Positions 17,762 through 27,119 of a stretch of 64,000 bases of DNA are shown piece by piece. Position 1 is the first letter of the stretch; each line of letters begins with the position of its first letter. Origin of the DNA: Thermoleophilum album (GTDB taxonomy: Bacteria; Actinomycetota; Thermoleophilia; Solirubrobacterales; Thermoleophilaceae); contig NZ_FNWJ01000001.1 in assembly GCF_900108055.1 (NCBI RefSeq), positions 496,001 through 560,000 of the forward strand. The letters run 5' to 3'. The position numbers and the translations under genes are program-made. The notes under the pieces were generated by a model, which ran no database searches, was not told the DNA's origin, and saw nothing but the letters and a program-made list of their open reading frames with translations.

Positions 17762-18103
17762 CTAGGCGGCGACTACTACACCGCCGGTACCCCCGTCTGA
17801 GCCGCTGTTCGATCCACCGCTGCTGGGCGCGGTCGGTGATGCGGATGCACAGGGCGCGAGCGCCGGTGAGCGCTCCGCGGCCCTCGCTGTACCGACGCCG
17901 CCGCCGATCGCCATCTGCTCGCCACGCAGGAAAGCGGGCGGCGTCGGATCGCCCGAATTGGTGACAACGTACCCGCCTCGCCAGGAATTTTCAGCCTCGT
18001 TACAGGTCACGGCGGACGCCCCCGCCAGCGATGCGAGCATGATCGCGAGTGCGCTCCCCGCCAGAGCAGCCGCCCTCCTACCTCGTATCTGTCGCACTCC
18101 CAC
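17762..18103 (-). CDS. Secreted small Gly/Ser-rich protein
   Basis: About 113 aa from GTG 18103, which follows a GGAG site. Signal peptide: RQIRGRRAAALAGSALAIM then LASLAGASA. The mature part begins VTCNEAENSWRGGYVVTNSGD and ends in a Gly/Ser/Asp-rich low-complexity tail. One Cys is near the mature N-terminus and another near position 95. Exported; function unknown. It converges with gltA across a strong hairpin. Confidence 0.5.
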   Translation of the reverse strand: MGVRQIRGRRAAALAGSALAIMLASLAGASAVTCNEAENSWRGGYVVTNSGDPTPPAFLRGEQMAIGGGVGTARAAERSPALAPCASASPTAPSSGGSNSGSDGGTGGVVVAA

Positions 18104-18299
18104 CTTGCTCCGTTCTCGTCGTGTGCGGCGACGGCGGTCTCGTGGTCTGCCCGCACTACTCGCGCCGCCACTGCTTCCGCCTCCGTTTTCGAAGAACGGC
18201 AAAGACGCCGTCAACCGCGAGCCGCAGCGACTGTTCTCGACGGATGTCCGAGTCGCGGCAAGCCTGCCCACGCAGCGAGTTAGCTTTGTCCACACAGCC

Positions 18300-18665
18300 G
18301 TGCGACCGGTCGTGTTGACGGTTCGAGAGGGTCCCCGGGCTCACCGTGAGCGCACCGACTCGCGGGAAGCGGCACTCGAGCGACTGGGTGCGCTGCTCGA
18401 GCCGGTCGTCGAGCGCGCGCGGGCCGCCCAGCGGCCACGCCTGCTTGGCCGCCTGACGCGCGAAATTCCGGCCAAAGAGATCGTCTACGCGCGCTTCGAG
18501 CTCCGTGGAGCGGGTCGACCGTGCGGCGTCGACGTCCGCGCAGACGGAAGCGTCGTCCCCTTCAGCGGCCGCTGGCGGCGCCGGCCACTGAGCGCACCGA
18601 CGACGCCGAAAGGCGCGATTCGCGCGTTGTCTGCGCACCTCTCCGAAGAGCCGTTTAGCACGTAG
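18300..18665 (+). CDS. Hypothetical protein upstream of metF
   Basis: About 121 aa from GTG 18300 (a second GTG at 18312 is possible). Soluble, Arg-rich, with a helix (EAALERLGALLEPVVERARAA) and a beta-like segment (EIVYARFELRG...CGVDVRADGSVV). Coding-type third-position bias is visible. It ends 40 bp before metF and could be cotranscribed with it. No family is recognised. Confidence 0.5.
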   Translation: MRPVVLTVREGPRAHRERTDSREAALERLGALLEPVVERARAAQRPRLLGRLTREIPAKEIVYARFELRGAGRPCGVDVRADGSVVPFSGRWRRRPLSAPTTPKGAIRALSAHLSEEPFST

Positions 18666-18705
18666 CTAGGCGCCGTAGGGCGGAGCGGCGAATAGTCTCT
18701 CGGCG

Positions 18706-19602
18706 ATGCGAATCGATCAGATCCTGCGGGAACGGCGGCCGGTTTTCTCGTTCGAGTTCTTCCCGCCGCGCACCGACGAGGGGCAACGCCAGCTCGAGGA
18801 GACGATCGCCGTACTCAGAGACGACCGCCCGGATTTCGTTTCGGTGACGTACGGCGCCGGCGGCTCCACACGCGAGCGGACGGTCGAGGTCACCAAGTGG
18901 ATGAAACAAGACCTCGGTATCGAGGCCATGGCGCACCTCTCCTGCGTCGGTGAGCCGGTCTCGCGACTGCGGGAAATCCTCGATGAGCTGCAGGCCGCGG
19001 GAATCGAGAACATCCTGGCGTTGCGTGGCGATCCCCCACGCGGCGAAAGCGAATGGCGACCGCACCCCCAGGGTCTCCGTTACTCGGTCGAACTGATACG
19101 ACTGATCACCTCGAACTACGACTTCTGCGTCGGGGCGGCCTGCTTCCCTGAGGTTCATCCCGAAGCCGAAAGCCTCGAAGAGGACTTGCGCTATGCGCGT
19201 CAGAAGGTCGAGGCCGGCGCAAGCTTCCTGATCACGCAGCTGTTTTTCGACAACGCCCTCTACTTCGATTTCGTCGACGAAGCGCGCGCACACGGCATCG
19301 ACGTGCCGATCATCCCCGGCATCATGCCGATCACCAACTACAAGCAGATCAAGACGATCACCGGCATGTGCGGGGCGTCGATCCCGCGGTCGTTGGAGCG
19401 CGAACTGCGGGCGCGTGCCGACGATCCCGACTCGGTGCTGGAACTCGGCGTCGCCTACGCCACCTTGCAGTGCTCGGACTTGCTCGCGCGTGGCGCCCCG
19501 GGCATCCACTTCTACACGCTCAACCGCTCGACGGCGACGCGCGCGATTCTCGCCGCACTGCGCGCGGCGCACCCCTGGACGCGTGCGGGAAGCGTGGTGT
19601 AG
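18706..19602 (+). CDS. metF: 5,10-methylenetetrahydrofolate reductase
   Basis: 298 aa, the usual length of bacterial MetF, which reduces methylene-THF to methyl-THF with FAD for methionine synthesis. Signatures: FSFEFFPPRTDEG (with the catalytic Glu), VSVTYGAGGS, HLSCVG, ALRGDPP, GAACFPEVHPEA, KVEAGASFLITQLFFD, and the C-terminal HFYTLNRS. ATG 18706 fits the family start. No S-box or cobalamin riboswitch is visible in the 40-bp leader. Confidence 0.96.
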   Translation: MRIDQILRERRPVFSFEFFPPRTDEGQRQLEETIAVLRDDRPDFVSVTYGAGGSTRERTVEVTKWMKQDLGIEAMAHLSCVGEPVSRLREILDELQAAGIENILALRGDPPRGESEWRPHPQGLRYSVELIRLITSNYDFCVGAACFPEVHPEAESLEEDLRYARQKVEAGASFLITQLFFDNALYFDFVDEARAHGIDVPIIPGIMPITNYKQIKTITGMCGASIPRSLERELRARADDPDSVLELGVAYATLQCSDLLARGAPGIHFYTLNRSTATRAILAALRAAHPWTRAGSVV

Positions 19603-19612
19603 GCGGCGGTCG

Positions 19613-19856
19613 TTTGCGCGCCGCCGCACAGGATCAAGAGTGGCTGCTGGGGCCAGACGTCTTGGTCGCGCCAGTCGTCGTTGAGGGTGCCCGCTCCCGC
19701 GACGTTTACTTCCCGCGCGGATGCTGGCGTGATCCCCGCTCTGGGCGTGCTTACCGCGGTCCGCGGACCGTTAGGGTCGCGGCGCCGCTCGGCCACCTGC
19801 CGTTCTTCTTCCGCTGCGGCACGCGGCCTTTCCGCGTGCCGCCAGCAACGCCCTGA
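19613..19856 (+). pseudogene. C-terminal remnant of a glycoside hydrolase family 31 enzyme
   Basis: A frame of about 80 codons encodes LLGPDVLVAPVVVEGARSR, then VYFPRGCWRDPRSGRAYRGP and PLGHLPFFFRCGTRP. This matches the conserved C-terminal beta region of GH31 alpha-glucosidases (GPDLLVAPV...GxW.D..TG..Y.G....V.APL..IP.F.R.G). The catalytic barrel that should precede it is absent; metF ends only about 10 bp upstream in another frame. No start or ribosome site is convincing, so this is read as a decayed gene fragment. Confidence 0.65.
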
Positions 19857-19866
19857 GCGCGGCCTA

Positions 19867-20889
19867 CTAATGGGCGCGTGCGCCAGTCGTTGCGGCGGCG
19901 CTCCAGACGTGCTGGCCGTCACGCTCGCTGACCTGCGCCTCACCACGAACCTCGAGGTAGCGCAGGTAGCACAGCGTTTCCGAAAGTCCCCAACTGATCG
20001 CGTACTCATCGCGCGGCTCGCGCCCGAGCAGATGGGGAACGATCTCGAACGGCGTGAGCTCGCGCTCCGCGATCGCGGCCCGCACACGCGCGATGCGCTC
20101 GTGCACCTCGCGCCGGTTGGCCTCGATCAAGGCTCGAGCGTCGCGGAAGGGGCGGCCATGTCCGGGCAAAACGAGACCGATCGGCAGCGGCTCCACGACG
20201 TCAAGGCTGCGCAGGAACTCACCGGCCGGATCGGGTGTGTAGCCGTAGTCGTAGTACAGCGAGACGCGCCCCAGGAGATGATCGCCCGAGATCAAAAGCT
20301 CGCGCTCGGGCTGGTGCAGAACGACGTGAGAGGGCGCGTGGCCGGGGGTTTCGTAGACACGCCATCGGCCCAAATCGGTCTCGACCTCGACGCCGTTCAC
20401 GAGTTCACGGTCGGGCAGTACGACGCGGGCGACACCCAGACCTTGACCGCGCCGCCGCTCCTCATAGGCGCGCAGCAGTTGCTCGGGCACGCCACTCTGC
20501 CGGGCAACCTCGAGGCGCAGGCGGAAGGCGCGGTCGGGAGCGGCTGCTGCCTTCGTGACGTGTCCATGGTTCGGGTGCATCCACAGTTCGCAGCCGGCGC
20601 GCTCGACGATCGGGCCGGCCAGCCCGTAGTGGTCGGAGTGGGCGTGGGTGCACACCACGAGGCGCACGTGTTCGATCCGCAGGCGCGCCTGCTCGAAGGC
20701 GAGCTCGAGCTGCCGCAGGGCGCCAGCCTCGTACATGCCGGTGTCGACCAACACGACGCCGTCACCGGCGGCGATCGCCCAGGCGTTGCAATGGGGCACG
20801 CCGGGCCACGGAAGCGGTAACCGCAGCCGCCAGAGCCCCGGAAGCACGCGATCTGCTCGAGCTATCGTTCGCCGTCGCTCAACGCTCAT
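19867..20889 (-). CDS. MBL-fold metallo-hydrolase
   Basis: 340 aa. The metallo-beta-lactamase core is complete: motif 1 VDTG, motif 2 THAHSDH (HxHxDH zinc ligands), the later His in TPGHAPSHVV, the Asp in SGDHLLG, and His in PGHGRPF. The C-terminal winged-helix-like region (ELTPFEIVPHLL) is typical of the glyoxalase II/LACTB2-like MBL branch. The substrate is unknown. It runs toward the GH31 remnant and starts just downstream of the fused 2-oxoglutarate dehydrogenase gene. Confidence 0.88.
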   Translation of the reverse strand: MSVERRRTIARADRVLPGLWRLRLPLPWPGVPHCNAWAIAAGDGVVLVDTGMYEAGALRQLELAFEQARLRIEHVRLVVCTHAHSDHYGLAGPIVERAGCELWMHPNHGHVTKAAAAPDRAFRLRLEVARQSGVPEQLLRAYEERRRGQGLGVARVVLPDRELVNGVEVETDLGRWRVYETPGHAPSHVVLHQPERELLISGDHLLGRVSLYYDYGYTPDPAGEFLRSLDVVEPLPIGLVLPGHGRPFRDARALIEANRREVHERIARVRAAIAERELTPFEIVPHLLGREPRDEYAISWGLSETLCYLRYLEVRGEAQVSERDGQHVWSAAATTGARAH

Positions 20890-20961
20890 TGGAAGCCCCC
20901 ATTGCCGCCTTCTCCGATCGCTCCGCGGAACTCCTACGGCGGCAGCCGGCCCCGTGGGCTT

Positions 20962-23900
20962 TCAGAGAACCGGCCGCTGCGCCGAGATGTCCGGCTCGAG
21001 CGTGTCTTGCTCGAGATCGAGCGCCACCCGCACGATCCGCGCCTGCTCACGCCGATGCGCAACCGCGTAACCCTCGCCGGGAGCGGCGCGCAGCTGACGT
21101 CCGACGTAGTCGTAGGAGAGGTGCTCGGGCAGGATTTTCGCCATCCGCCTACGCACGTAACCACGCGCGCCCATGTTGCGTGGCTCCTCCTGCACCCAGA
21201 CGACGCGCTCGAGGTTCGGATAGCTCGCCATCAGCTCGGCGATCTCGCGCTCCGGGAAGGGGTAGAGGAGCTCTATCCGAGCAACCGCGATGTGGTCGCA
21301 CGCTAGTCGGCTCTCGTGACCCTGGATCTCGTAGTAGATCTTGCCCGAGCAAAGGACCAGCTTGCGGATGCGGTCCCGCGCGATCGGGTGTTGCTCGTCC
21401 GGCTGGGTACCTGGAGGCGCCACCAGCGGATCCTCGATCACCCTTTGGAAGGAACCCTCGGCGAGCTCGTCGACGGTCGATACGCACTGGGGGTGGCGGA
21501 GCAGGCTCTTCGGCGTCAGCACTATCAACGGCCGCACCACGGAGGTCAAAGCCTGCCGCCGCAGGAGATGGAAGTACTGCGCTGGGGTGGTGCAGTTGGC
21601 GACCCGAATGTTGCCTTCAGCTGCGAGTTGCAGAAAACGCTCTGGGCGAGCGCTCGAGTGCTCGGGCCCGGCGCCCTCGTATCCGTGCGGCAAGAGCAAC
21701 GTCAGGCGCGAAGTTTGCCCCCACTTGGCGAGACCGGAGACGATGAACTGGTCGACGATCACTTGGGCAGCGTTGACGAAATCGCCGAACTGCGCCTCCC
21801 ACAGGACCAGGGCATCCTGCGCCTGCACGCTGTAGCCGTATTCGAAGCCGAGGCAGGCGGCCTCCGAGAGCGGGCTGTTGTGCAGCTCCATCGGCGCGTG
21901 CGCGAGGCTGAGATTCTGTATCGGCACCCAGCGCTCGCCGGTGCGTGCGTCGTAGAGGGCGAGATGGCGCTGGCTAAAGGTGCCGCGGACGGTGTCCTGA
22001 CCGGTTAGGCGCACCGGGATACCAAGCGCCAGAAGCGAAGCGAAAGCGAGCGCCTCCGCGTGCGCCCAGTCGACCTTTCCGTCCGGCTGCTCGAACGCTT
22101 GTCGTCGCCGCTCCAAGAACGGCCGCAGCTTGCGGTGCACCTCGAATCCCTCCGGGACGCGCACGAGCTCGTCGTTGAGCTGCTGCAAGAGTTCACGGTC
22201 GACCGAGGTGCGGGGCTCTCGACTCATCGTCTGGTCGAGCTCGTCGCTAGCTTCGCACTTCGCCTCTTGCTCGCCACTCACCGCCGCCTGGCGTCGCAGC
22301 TCCTCGTGCTCGGCGGCGATCGCGTCGAGCGCCTGCTGGAAGATCGACTCGGCCTCGTCCTGCGCGATCACGCCCTCCCGCTGCAAGCGTTCGGCGTAGA
22401 TCTTCCGCACCGGCGGGTGCTTGCGGATCCGCTCGTACATCGTCGGCTGGGTGTAGGCGGGCTCGTCGGTCTCGTTGTGGCCGTGACGCCGATAGCCGAC
22501 GACATCGATCAGTACATCCCGTCCGAAGCGCGCGCGGTAGGCGAAGGCCAGGCGCACCGCAGCAATGCAGGCCTCGACATCGTCGGCATTGACATGGATC
22601 ACGGGAATATCGAAGCCCTTCGCGAGGTCCGAGGCGTAGCGCGTCGAGCGGCCCTCATCGGGTTCGGTGGTAAAGCCCAACTGGTTGTTCGCGATCAGGT
22701 GAACTGTGCCACCCGTCGTGTAGCCGTCGAGACCGGAGAGGTTGAGCGTCTCGGCAACGATCCCTTGCGCCGGGAAGGCGGCGTCGCCATGAATCAGCAC
22801 GGGAACCACGGCCGTCGGGTCGCGCTTCAGTCGCGGTCCGCTGCGGTCACTCTGGTCGGCGCGCGCACGGCCCTCGACCACCGGGTCGACGAACTCGAGG
22901 TGGCTGGGGTTCGGGGACAGCGTCACCGTCAGCTCTTTGCCCGACGCGGTCCGCCGTACCCCGGAGGCGCCGTAGTGATATTTGACGTCGCCGGTGCCAC
23001 CCTCCGGCGCGGCGGTGTCGATGTCGGGCGTCCGTTCGGCTTCGAACTCCGCGATGATCTCCCGGTAAGGGCGACCGACAACGTGCGCCAGAACGTTCAG
23101 GCGCCCCCGATGCGCCATCCCGAGCACGACCTCGCGGGCGCCGTTCTGAGCCGCCAGCTCGATCGTCTCGTCGAGCATCGGCACGAGCATGTCGAGACCC
23201 TCGATCGAGAACTGCTTTTGCCCGAGGAACGTGCGGCGCAGGTACTGCTCGAGCGCCTCGACCTGCGATAGGCGCTCCAACAGCCGGCGCTTCTGTTCGG
23301 CCGGCAGCGGTTTGCGGAAACGGCCCGACTCGATCGCTTGCCGCAACCAAACGCGCTGGCCGTGATCGGAGATGTGCTCGATCTCGTAGGCGATCGTTCC
23401 GCAGTAGGTCTCGCGGAGATGGGGGAGGGCTTCGGCAAACGTCTCGCCCGGTACCGCGACGCGCAGGATCCGCGCCGGAATCTGCTCCATCAGCTCAGGC
23501 GTGAGGTTCACGGTCGCCGGATCGAGCGCCGGGTCGCCGACCGGTTCCGAGCCGAGCGGATCGAGTCGCGCCGCCAAGTGCCCGTGCATGCGGTGCGCCT
23601 TGACGACCGAGGTGGCTGCCTGCACCGCCTGCATCAGCGCCTCGTCGGGAATCTCTGGCGCCGCGGGTTTAACCGCTGCCGGCACCGGTTCATCGGCGGT
23701 AACCGCCGCCTCGCGCTCGGTTGCCTGGTCCGGCAGCTCGATGCCGAGGTCCGCCGCGACCCGCTCGTAGAAGCCGTCCTTACCCTGCAGGAGCTCGTCG
23801 ATGCGGGCCAGGAAGGAGCCCGACTCCGCACCCTGGATGACACGGTGGTCGTAGGTCGAGGTCAGCGTCATCACCTTGCTGACGCCGAGCTCGCGCAGGC

Positions 23901-25407
23901 GGTCGGGGGGAATCTTGCGAAGCCCAGGCGGGTAGCCGATGGCGCCCGCCGCAACGATCGTGCCTTGACCCTCCATCAGGCGGGGAACCGAGGCCACGGT
24001 GCCGATCCCGCCGGGGTTGGTGAGCGTGATGTTGGCGCCCTGGTAAGCGTCGGGCGTGAGGGTGCCGTCGCGCGCACCTGCGACCAGTTCGTCGTAGCGC
24101 TGACGGAAGGTCGCGAAGTCGAGCTCACTGGCCTCGTGAATGACGGGCACGAGCAGTGAGCGAGCCCCGTCGCGTCGTTCGACGTCGACCGCGATGCCGA
24201 GACTGATCGTCCTTGGCACCAAACGCACCGGCTTGCCCTCGCGCTCGGCGTAGGAATGGGCCATCACCGGCCAGTCGCGAGCGGCCTGCACGATCGCCCA
24301 CGCAATCAGATGGGTGAAGGAGAGGCGGGCACCAGCGGCCTTGAACTGTCGGCGGCGGCGATCGAGCTCGTCGACCTCGAGCGTCCGGAAGCTGGTTGCT
24401 GTAGGTATTGAGCGGCTGCGCTCCATGTAGCGGGCGAGCGTGGCCGCCGGCCCCCGCAGCGGCACCTCCTCGACTTGGCCGGAAGTGGTCGCCGGTGCAG
24501 CAGCCACACCAGCCCCGGTCGCTTTTTGAGACGCCGGCGCGCGGGAGGACTGCCGGTCCGTGCCGCCGCCGTTCGTCGCCGCCGCACGCAGCACGTCGTC
24601 CTTCGTGATCCTGCCCCGCGGGCCACTTCCAACGACCTCGGCGAGGTTCACCCCGTGAACTTGCGCGGCGCGCCGCGCCACCGGGGTCGCACACACCGCA
24701 GCGTCGTCGGCCGCCGGTCCCTGCCGAGCGGGTGCGGTCGCGGCGGTCGATCCGTCTCCCCCGGCAGCCTCGGAGACCCCCGCAGGGGCCGCTGAGATCC
24801 GGCACAACACCGCCCCGACCGGCACCGTATCGTCGGGTCCGACGAGGATCTCCGTGACGACGCCATCAGCCGGCGCGGGAACTTCGGCGTCGACCTTGTC
24901 GGTCGAGATCTCGACCAGCGGCTGGCCTTTCGTGACCCGCTCGCCGACCGCGACGCGCCACTCGACGACCGTGCCCTCCTGTACCGATTCGCCCATTTGC
25001 GGCAACGTGACGTCGATCAGCGCTGCTTCCGCGCGCCGCTCGCCGCCGTCGCGGTCGCTGCCGCTTTCTCGATCGCTGCCGCGGTCGCGGTCGCTGCCGC
25101 CGCCTTCGCTGCCTCGCTCGGCCGGCGGCGCCGGTGACGTCGCGGCTGCCGCCTCCTCGACCGCGATCTCACCGAGCACGGCGCCCACCGGAACGGTCTC
25201 GTCGGGCCCCACCGCGACGCGGACAAGAACACCTGACGCCGGCGCGGGAACTTCGGCGTCGACCTTGTCGGTCGAGATCTCGACCAGCGGCTCGCCTTCT
25301 TCGACGCGCTCCCCGACCTGCTTGCGCCAGCCGATGACCGTACCCTCCGAGACCGACTCCCCCATTTGGGGCATCTCGATCGCGACGGTCGCGGCGGGTG
25401 CGGACAT
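20962..25407 (-). CDS. kgd: Fused E2-E1 2-oxoglutarate dehydrogenase with two lipoyl domains
   Basis: 1481 aa. Order: lipoyl domain 1 (about 7-83, Lys48 in STDKVDAE), Glu/Asp/Ser-rich linker, lipoyl domain 2 (about 129-205, Lys171), linker, E3-binding PSBD (about 238-275, TPVARRAAQVHGVNL), E2 succinyltransferase (about 310-550, catalytic DHRVIQG with His521), then a full thiamine-dependent E1 (about 590-1481: MAHRGRLNVLAH, HGDAAFPAQG, NNQLGFTT). It decarboxylates 2-oxoglutarate to succinyl-CoA. Mycobacterial/corynebacterial homologues keep E2-E1 but lack lipoyl and PSBD parts, so this protein appears self-sufficient apart from E3. Start ATG 25407 is chosen by homology. Confidence 0.93.
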   Translation of the reverse strand: MSAPAATVAIEMPQMGESVSEGTVIGWRKQVGERVEEGEPLVEISTDKVDAEVPAPASGVLVRVAVGPDETVPVGAVLGEIAVEEAAAATSPAPPAERGSEGGGSDRDRGSDRESGSDRDGGERRAEAALIDVTLPQMGESVQEGTVVEWRVAVGERVTKGQPLVEISTDKVDAEVPAPADGVVTEILVGPDDTVPVGAVLCRISAAPAGVSEAAGGDGSTAATAPARQGPAADDAAVCATPVARRAAQVHGVNLAEVVGSGPRGRITKDDVLRAAATNGGGTDRQSSRAPASQKATGAGVAAAPATTSGQVEEVPLRGPAATLARYMERSRSIPTATSFRTLEVDELDRRRRQFKAAGARLSFTHLIAWAIVQAARDWPVMAHSYAEREGKPVRLVPRTISLGIAVDVERRDGARSLLVPVIHEASELDFATFRQRYDELVAGARDGTLTPDAYQGANITLTNPGGIGTVASVPRLMEGQGTIVAAGAIGYPPGLRKIPPDRLRELGVSKVMTLTSTYDHRVIQGAESGSFLARIDELLQGKDGFYERVAADLGIELPDQATEREAAVTADEPVPAAVKPAAPEIPDEALMQAVQAATSVVKAHRMHGHLAARLDPLGSEPVGDPALDPATVNLTPELMEQIPARILRVAVPGETFAEALPHLRETYCGTIAYEIEHISDHGQRVWLRQAIESGRFRKPLPAEQKRRLLERLSQVEALEQYLRRTFLGQKQFSIEGLDMLVPMLDETIELAAQNGAREVVLGMAHRGRLNVLAHVVGRPYREIIAEFEAERTPDIDTAAPEGGTGDVKYHYGASGVRRTASGKELTVTLSPNPSHLEFVDPVVEGRARADQSDRSGPRLKRDPTAVVPVLIHGDAAFPAQGIVAETLNLSGLDGYTTGGTVHLIANNQLGFTTEPDEGRSTRYASDLAKGFDIPVIHVNADDVEACIAAVRLAFAYRARFGRDVLIDVVGYRRHGHNETDEPAYTQPTMYERIRKHPPVRKIYAERLQREGVIAQDEAESIFQQALDAIAAEHEELRRQAAVSGEQEAKCEASDELDQTMSREPRTSVDRELLQQLNDELVRVPEGFEVHRKLRPFLERRRQAFEQPDGKVDWAHAEALAFASLLALGIPVRLTGQDTVRGTFSQRHLALYDARTGERWVPIQNLSLAHAPMELHNSPLSEAACLGFEYGYSVQAQDALVLWEAQFGDFVNAAQVIVDQFIVSGLAKWGQTSRLTLLLPHGYEGAGPEHSSARPERFLQLAAEGNIRVANCTTPAQYFHLLRRQALTSVVRPLIVLTPKSLLRHPQCVSTVDELAEGSFQRVIEDPLVAPPGTQPDEQHPIARDRIRKLVLCSGKIYYEIQGHESRLACDHIAVARIELLYPFPEREIAELMASYPNLERVVWVQEEPRNMGARGYVRRRMAKILPEHLSYDYVGRQLRAAPGEGYAVAHRREQARIVRVALDLEQDTLEPDISAQRPVL

Positions 25408-25479
25408 CCGTCCTTCAACTGTACCGTCCGACACCAACTTGTGATTTCGGCCACAGGAGCGGCAGCCGAGGAGGGGCAA

Positions 25480-27057
25480 TTGGAGGAGAGCGGCGCCAAC
25501 GAGCGTTGGTGGGGCTGGGCTACACCCTCACCCGCACCACCGATCGCCGACGACGTTCGTAGGGCTATCAGGGAGCGGCTCGGCTTCGGCGCAGACTGGG
25601 TGGAAGACCCGGTGCCGCCCGAGCGCGCGACGATCGCACCTTCCCGCGTTGCGATCCCGCGAGCTCTGGCCGAGCTCTTGAGCGACGACCCGCGCGACCG
25701 CGCCCTTCACACCTACGGTCAGTCCTACCGGGACCTGGTGCGCTCGTTGCGCGGTTCCTTCGAGACCGCACCCGACCTCGTCGCACGACCGCGCACGGAG
25801 AGCGACGTTGAGCGCCTGCTCGCCTGGTGCAGCGAGGAGCGGCTGGCAGCGATTCCGTTTGGTGGCGGTACGAGCGTGGTTGGCGGGGTCGAGCCGCGTG
25901 TCGAGGGCGACTACCGGGGTGTGGTCACGATCGACCTTTCCCGCCTTGCGCGCGTCCGCGCGGTCGACCGCGAGTCGCTCGCCGCCTGCATCGAGGCCGG
26001 CGCCACCGGACCCAAGCTCGAGCAGCAGCTCCGCGCGCACGGGCTCACCCTGCGCTTCTACCCGCAGTCGTTCGAGCGCTCCACCCTCGGCGGGTGGCTG
26101 GCGACGCGCGCGGCTGGTCACTTCGCAACCTTCCAGCAGCACATCGACGAGCTCGTGGAGTCGATCACTGCGGTCACGCCAGCAGGGCTTTGGCAGAGCC
26201 GCCGGCTTCCCGGCTCGGGAGCGGGACCGAGCCCCGATCGCTGGCTGCTTGGTTCGGAGGGAACGCTCGGCGTGATCACCCATGCTTGGCTGCGGGTGCG
26301 CCCGCGACCGCGCTACCGAGCGCGCGCTTCGGTCGCCTTCGGCGACCTTCACGCCGCCGCCTCAGCGGTGCGCTCGCTTTTGCGAGCGGAGCTCGAGCCG
26401 GCGAACCTGCGTGCACTCGACGCTGACGAGGCTTACGTGACGGGCGCGCTTGACGAGCGCCGAGCGTTGCTCGTGATCGGGCTCGAGTCGGCGGTCGAGC
26501 AGCAAGAAGGGGAGCTTGAGCAGATCTTGGACGTCTGTCGGGCAAGCGGCGGAGAGATCGTCGACCGTGGCGCCCAGAGCGGCAGTGCGGAGGGCGTTTG
26601 GCGTTCGGCATTCACCGCCGCTCCCTACCTCCGCGACCTCCTGGTACGCGCAGGGGTGCTTTGTGAGACGTTCGAGACGGCGATCACCTGGGAGCGGTTC
26701 GGCGAGTTCGTCGAGCGCGTGCGCCAGACGACCCGCCGGGCCGTCGAAGAAGTCTGCGGCGCCGGCCTTGTGTCCTGCCGGATCACGCACTTCTACCCCG
26801 ACGGCTGCGCGCCTTACTTCACCGTCCTCGCGCCGGCTCGGCAGGGCGACGAGTTGCGTCAATGGGACGAAATCAAGGTCGCGGCGTCAGAGGCCATCCT
26901 GGCGGCTGGCGGCACGATCACTCATCACCATGCCGTCGGACGCGACCACCGCGAGTGGTACCGCCGCCAGCGTCCCGTCCCCTTCGCCACCGCCCTGGCT
27001 GCCGCCAAGGCGAGCATCGACCCAGCCGGTATCATGAACCCCGGCGCTCTGCTGTAG
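25480..27057 (+). CDS. FAD-linked oxidase, alkyl-DHAP-synthase-like
   Basis: 525 aa. Start TTG 25480 follows a GAGGAGGGG site and gives an N-terminus ERWWGWATPS like alkyldihydroxyacetonephosphate synthases (GTG 25441 is an alternative). FAD domain (PCMH type): RPRTESDVERLLAWC, PFGGGTSVVGGVEP, YPQSFERSTLGGWLATRAAG, and GSEGTLGVIT. The C-terminal cap has HFYPDGCAPYFT and the family motif HHHAVGRDH. It may build an ether-lipid precursor or act as a D-hydroxyacid oxidase. It is divergent from the dehydrogenase gene with a 72-bp gap. Confidence 0.85.
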   Translation: MEESGANERWWGWATPSPAPPIADDVRRAIRERLGFGADWVEDPVPPERATIAPSRVAIPRALAELLSDDPRDRALHTYGQSYRDLVRSLRGSFETAPDLVARPRTESDVERLLAWCSEERLAAIPFGGGTSVVGGVEPRVEGDYRGVVTIDLSRLARVRAVDRESLAACIEAGATGPKLEQQLRAHGLTLRFYPQSFERSTLGGWLATRAAGHFATFQQHIDELVESITAVTPAGLWQSRRLPGSGAGPSPDRWLLGSEGTLGVITHAWLRVRPRPRYRARASVAFGDLHAAASAVRSLLRAELEPANLRALDADEAYVTGALDERRALLVIGLESAVEQQEGELEQILDVCRASGGEIVDRGAQSGSAEGVWRSAFTAAPYLRDLLVRAGVLCETFETAITWERFGEFVERVRQTTRRAVEEVCGAGLVSCRITHFYPDGCAPYFTVLAPARQGDELRQWDEIKVAASEAILAAGGTITHHHAVGRDHREWYRRQRPVPFATALAAAKASIDPAGIMNPGALL

Positions 27058-27119
27058 CAGCGCTCCGCTAGGCCGCGGCGACCGTTTGCCTACACGCGTG
27101 GCCGGGTCCGCGACGCGAC

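Noticed and set aside
19681-20820. Long plus-strand open frame opposite the MBL-fold gene
   Set aside because: It is the antisense of a gene with complete zinc-binding motifs and shows no domain of its own.
22060-23271. 403-codon open frame on the plus strand inside the 2-oxoglutarate dehydrogenase region
   Set aside because: Antisense shadow of a strongly conserved coding region; long open frames on the opposite strand are common at this base composition.
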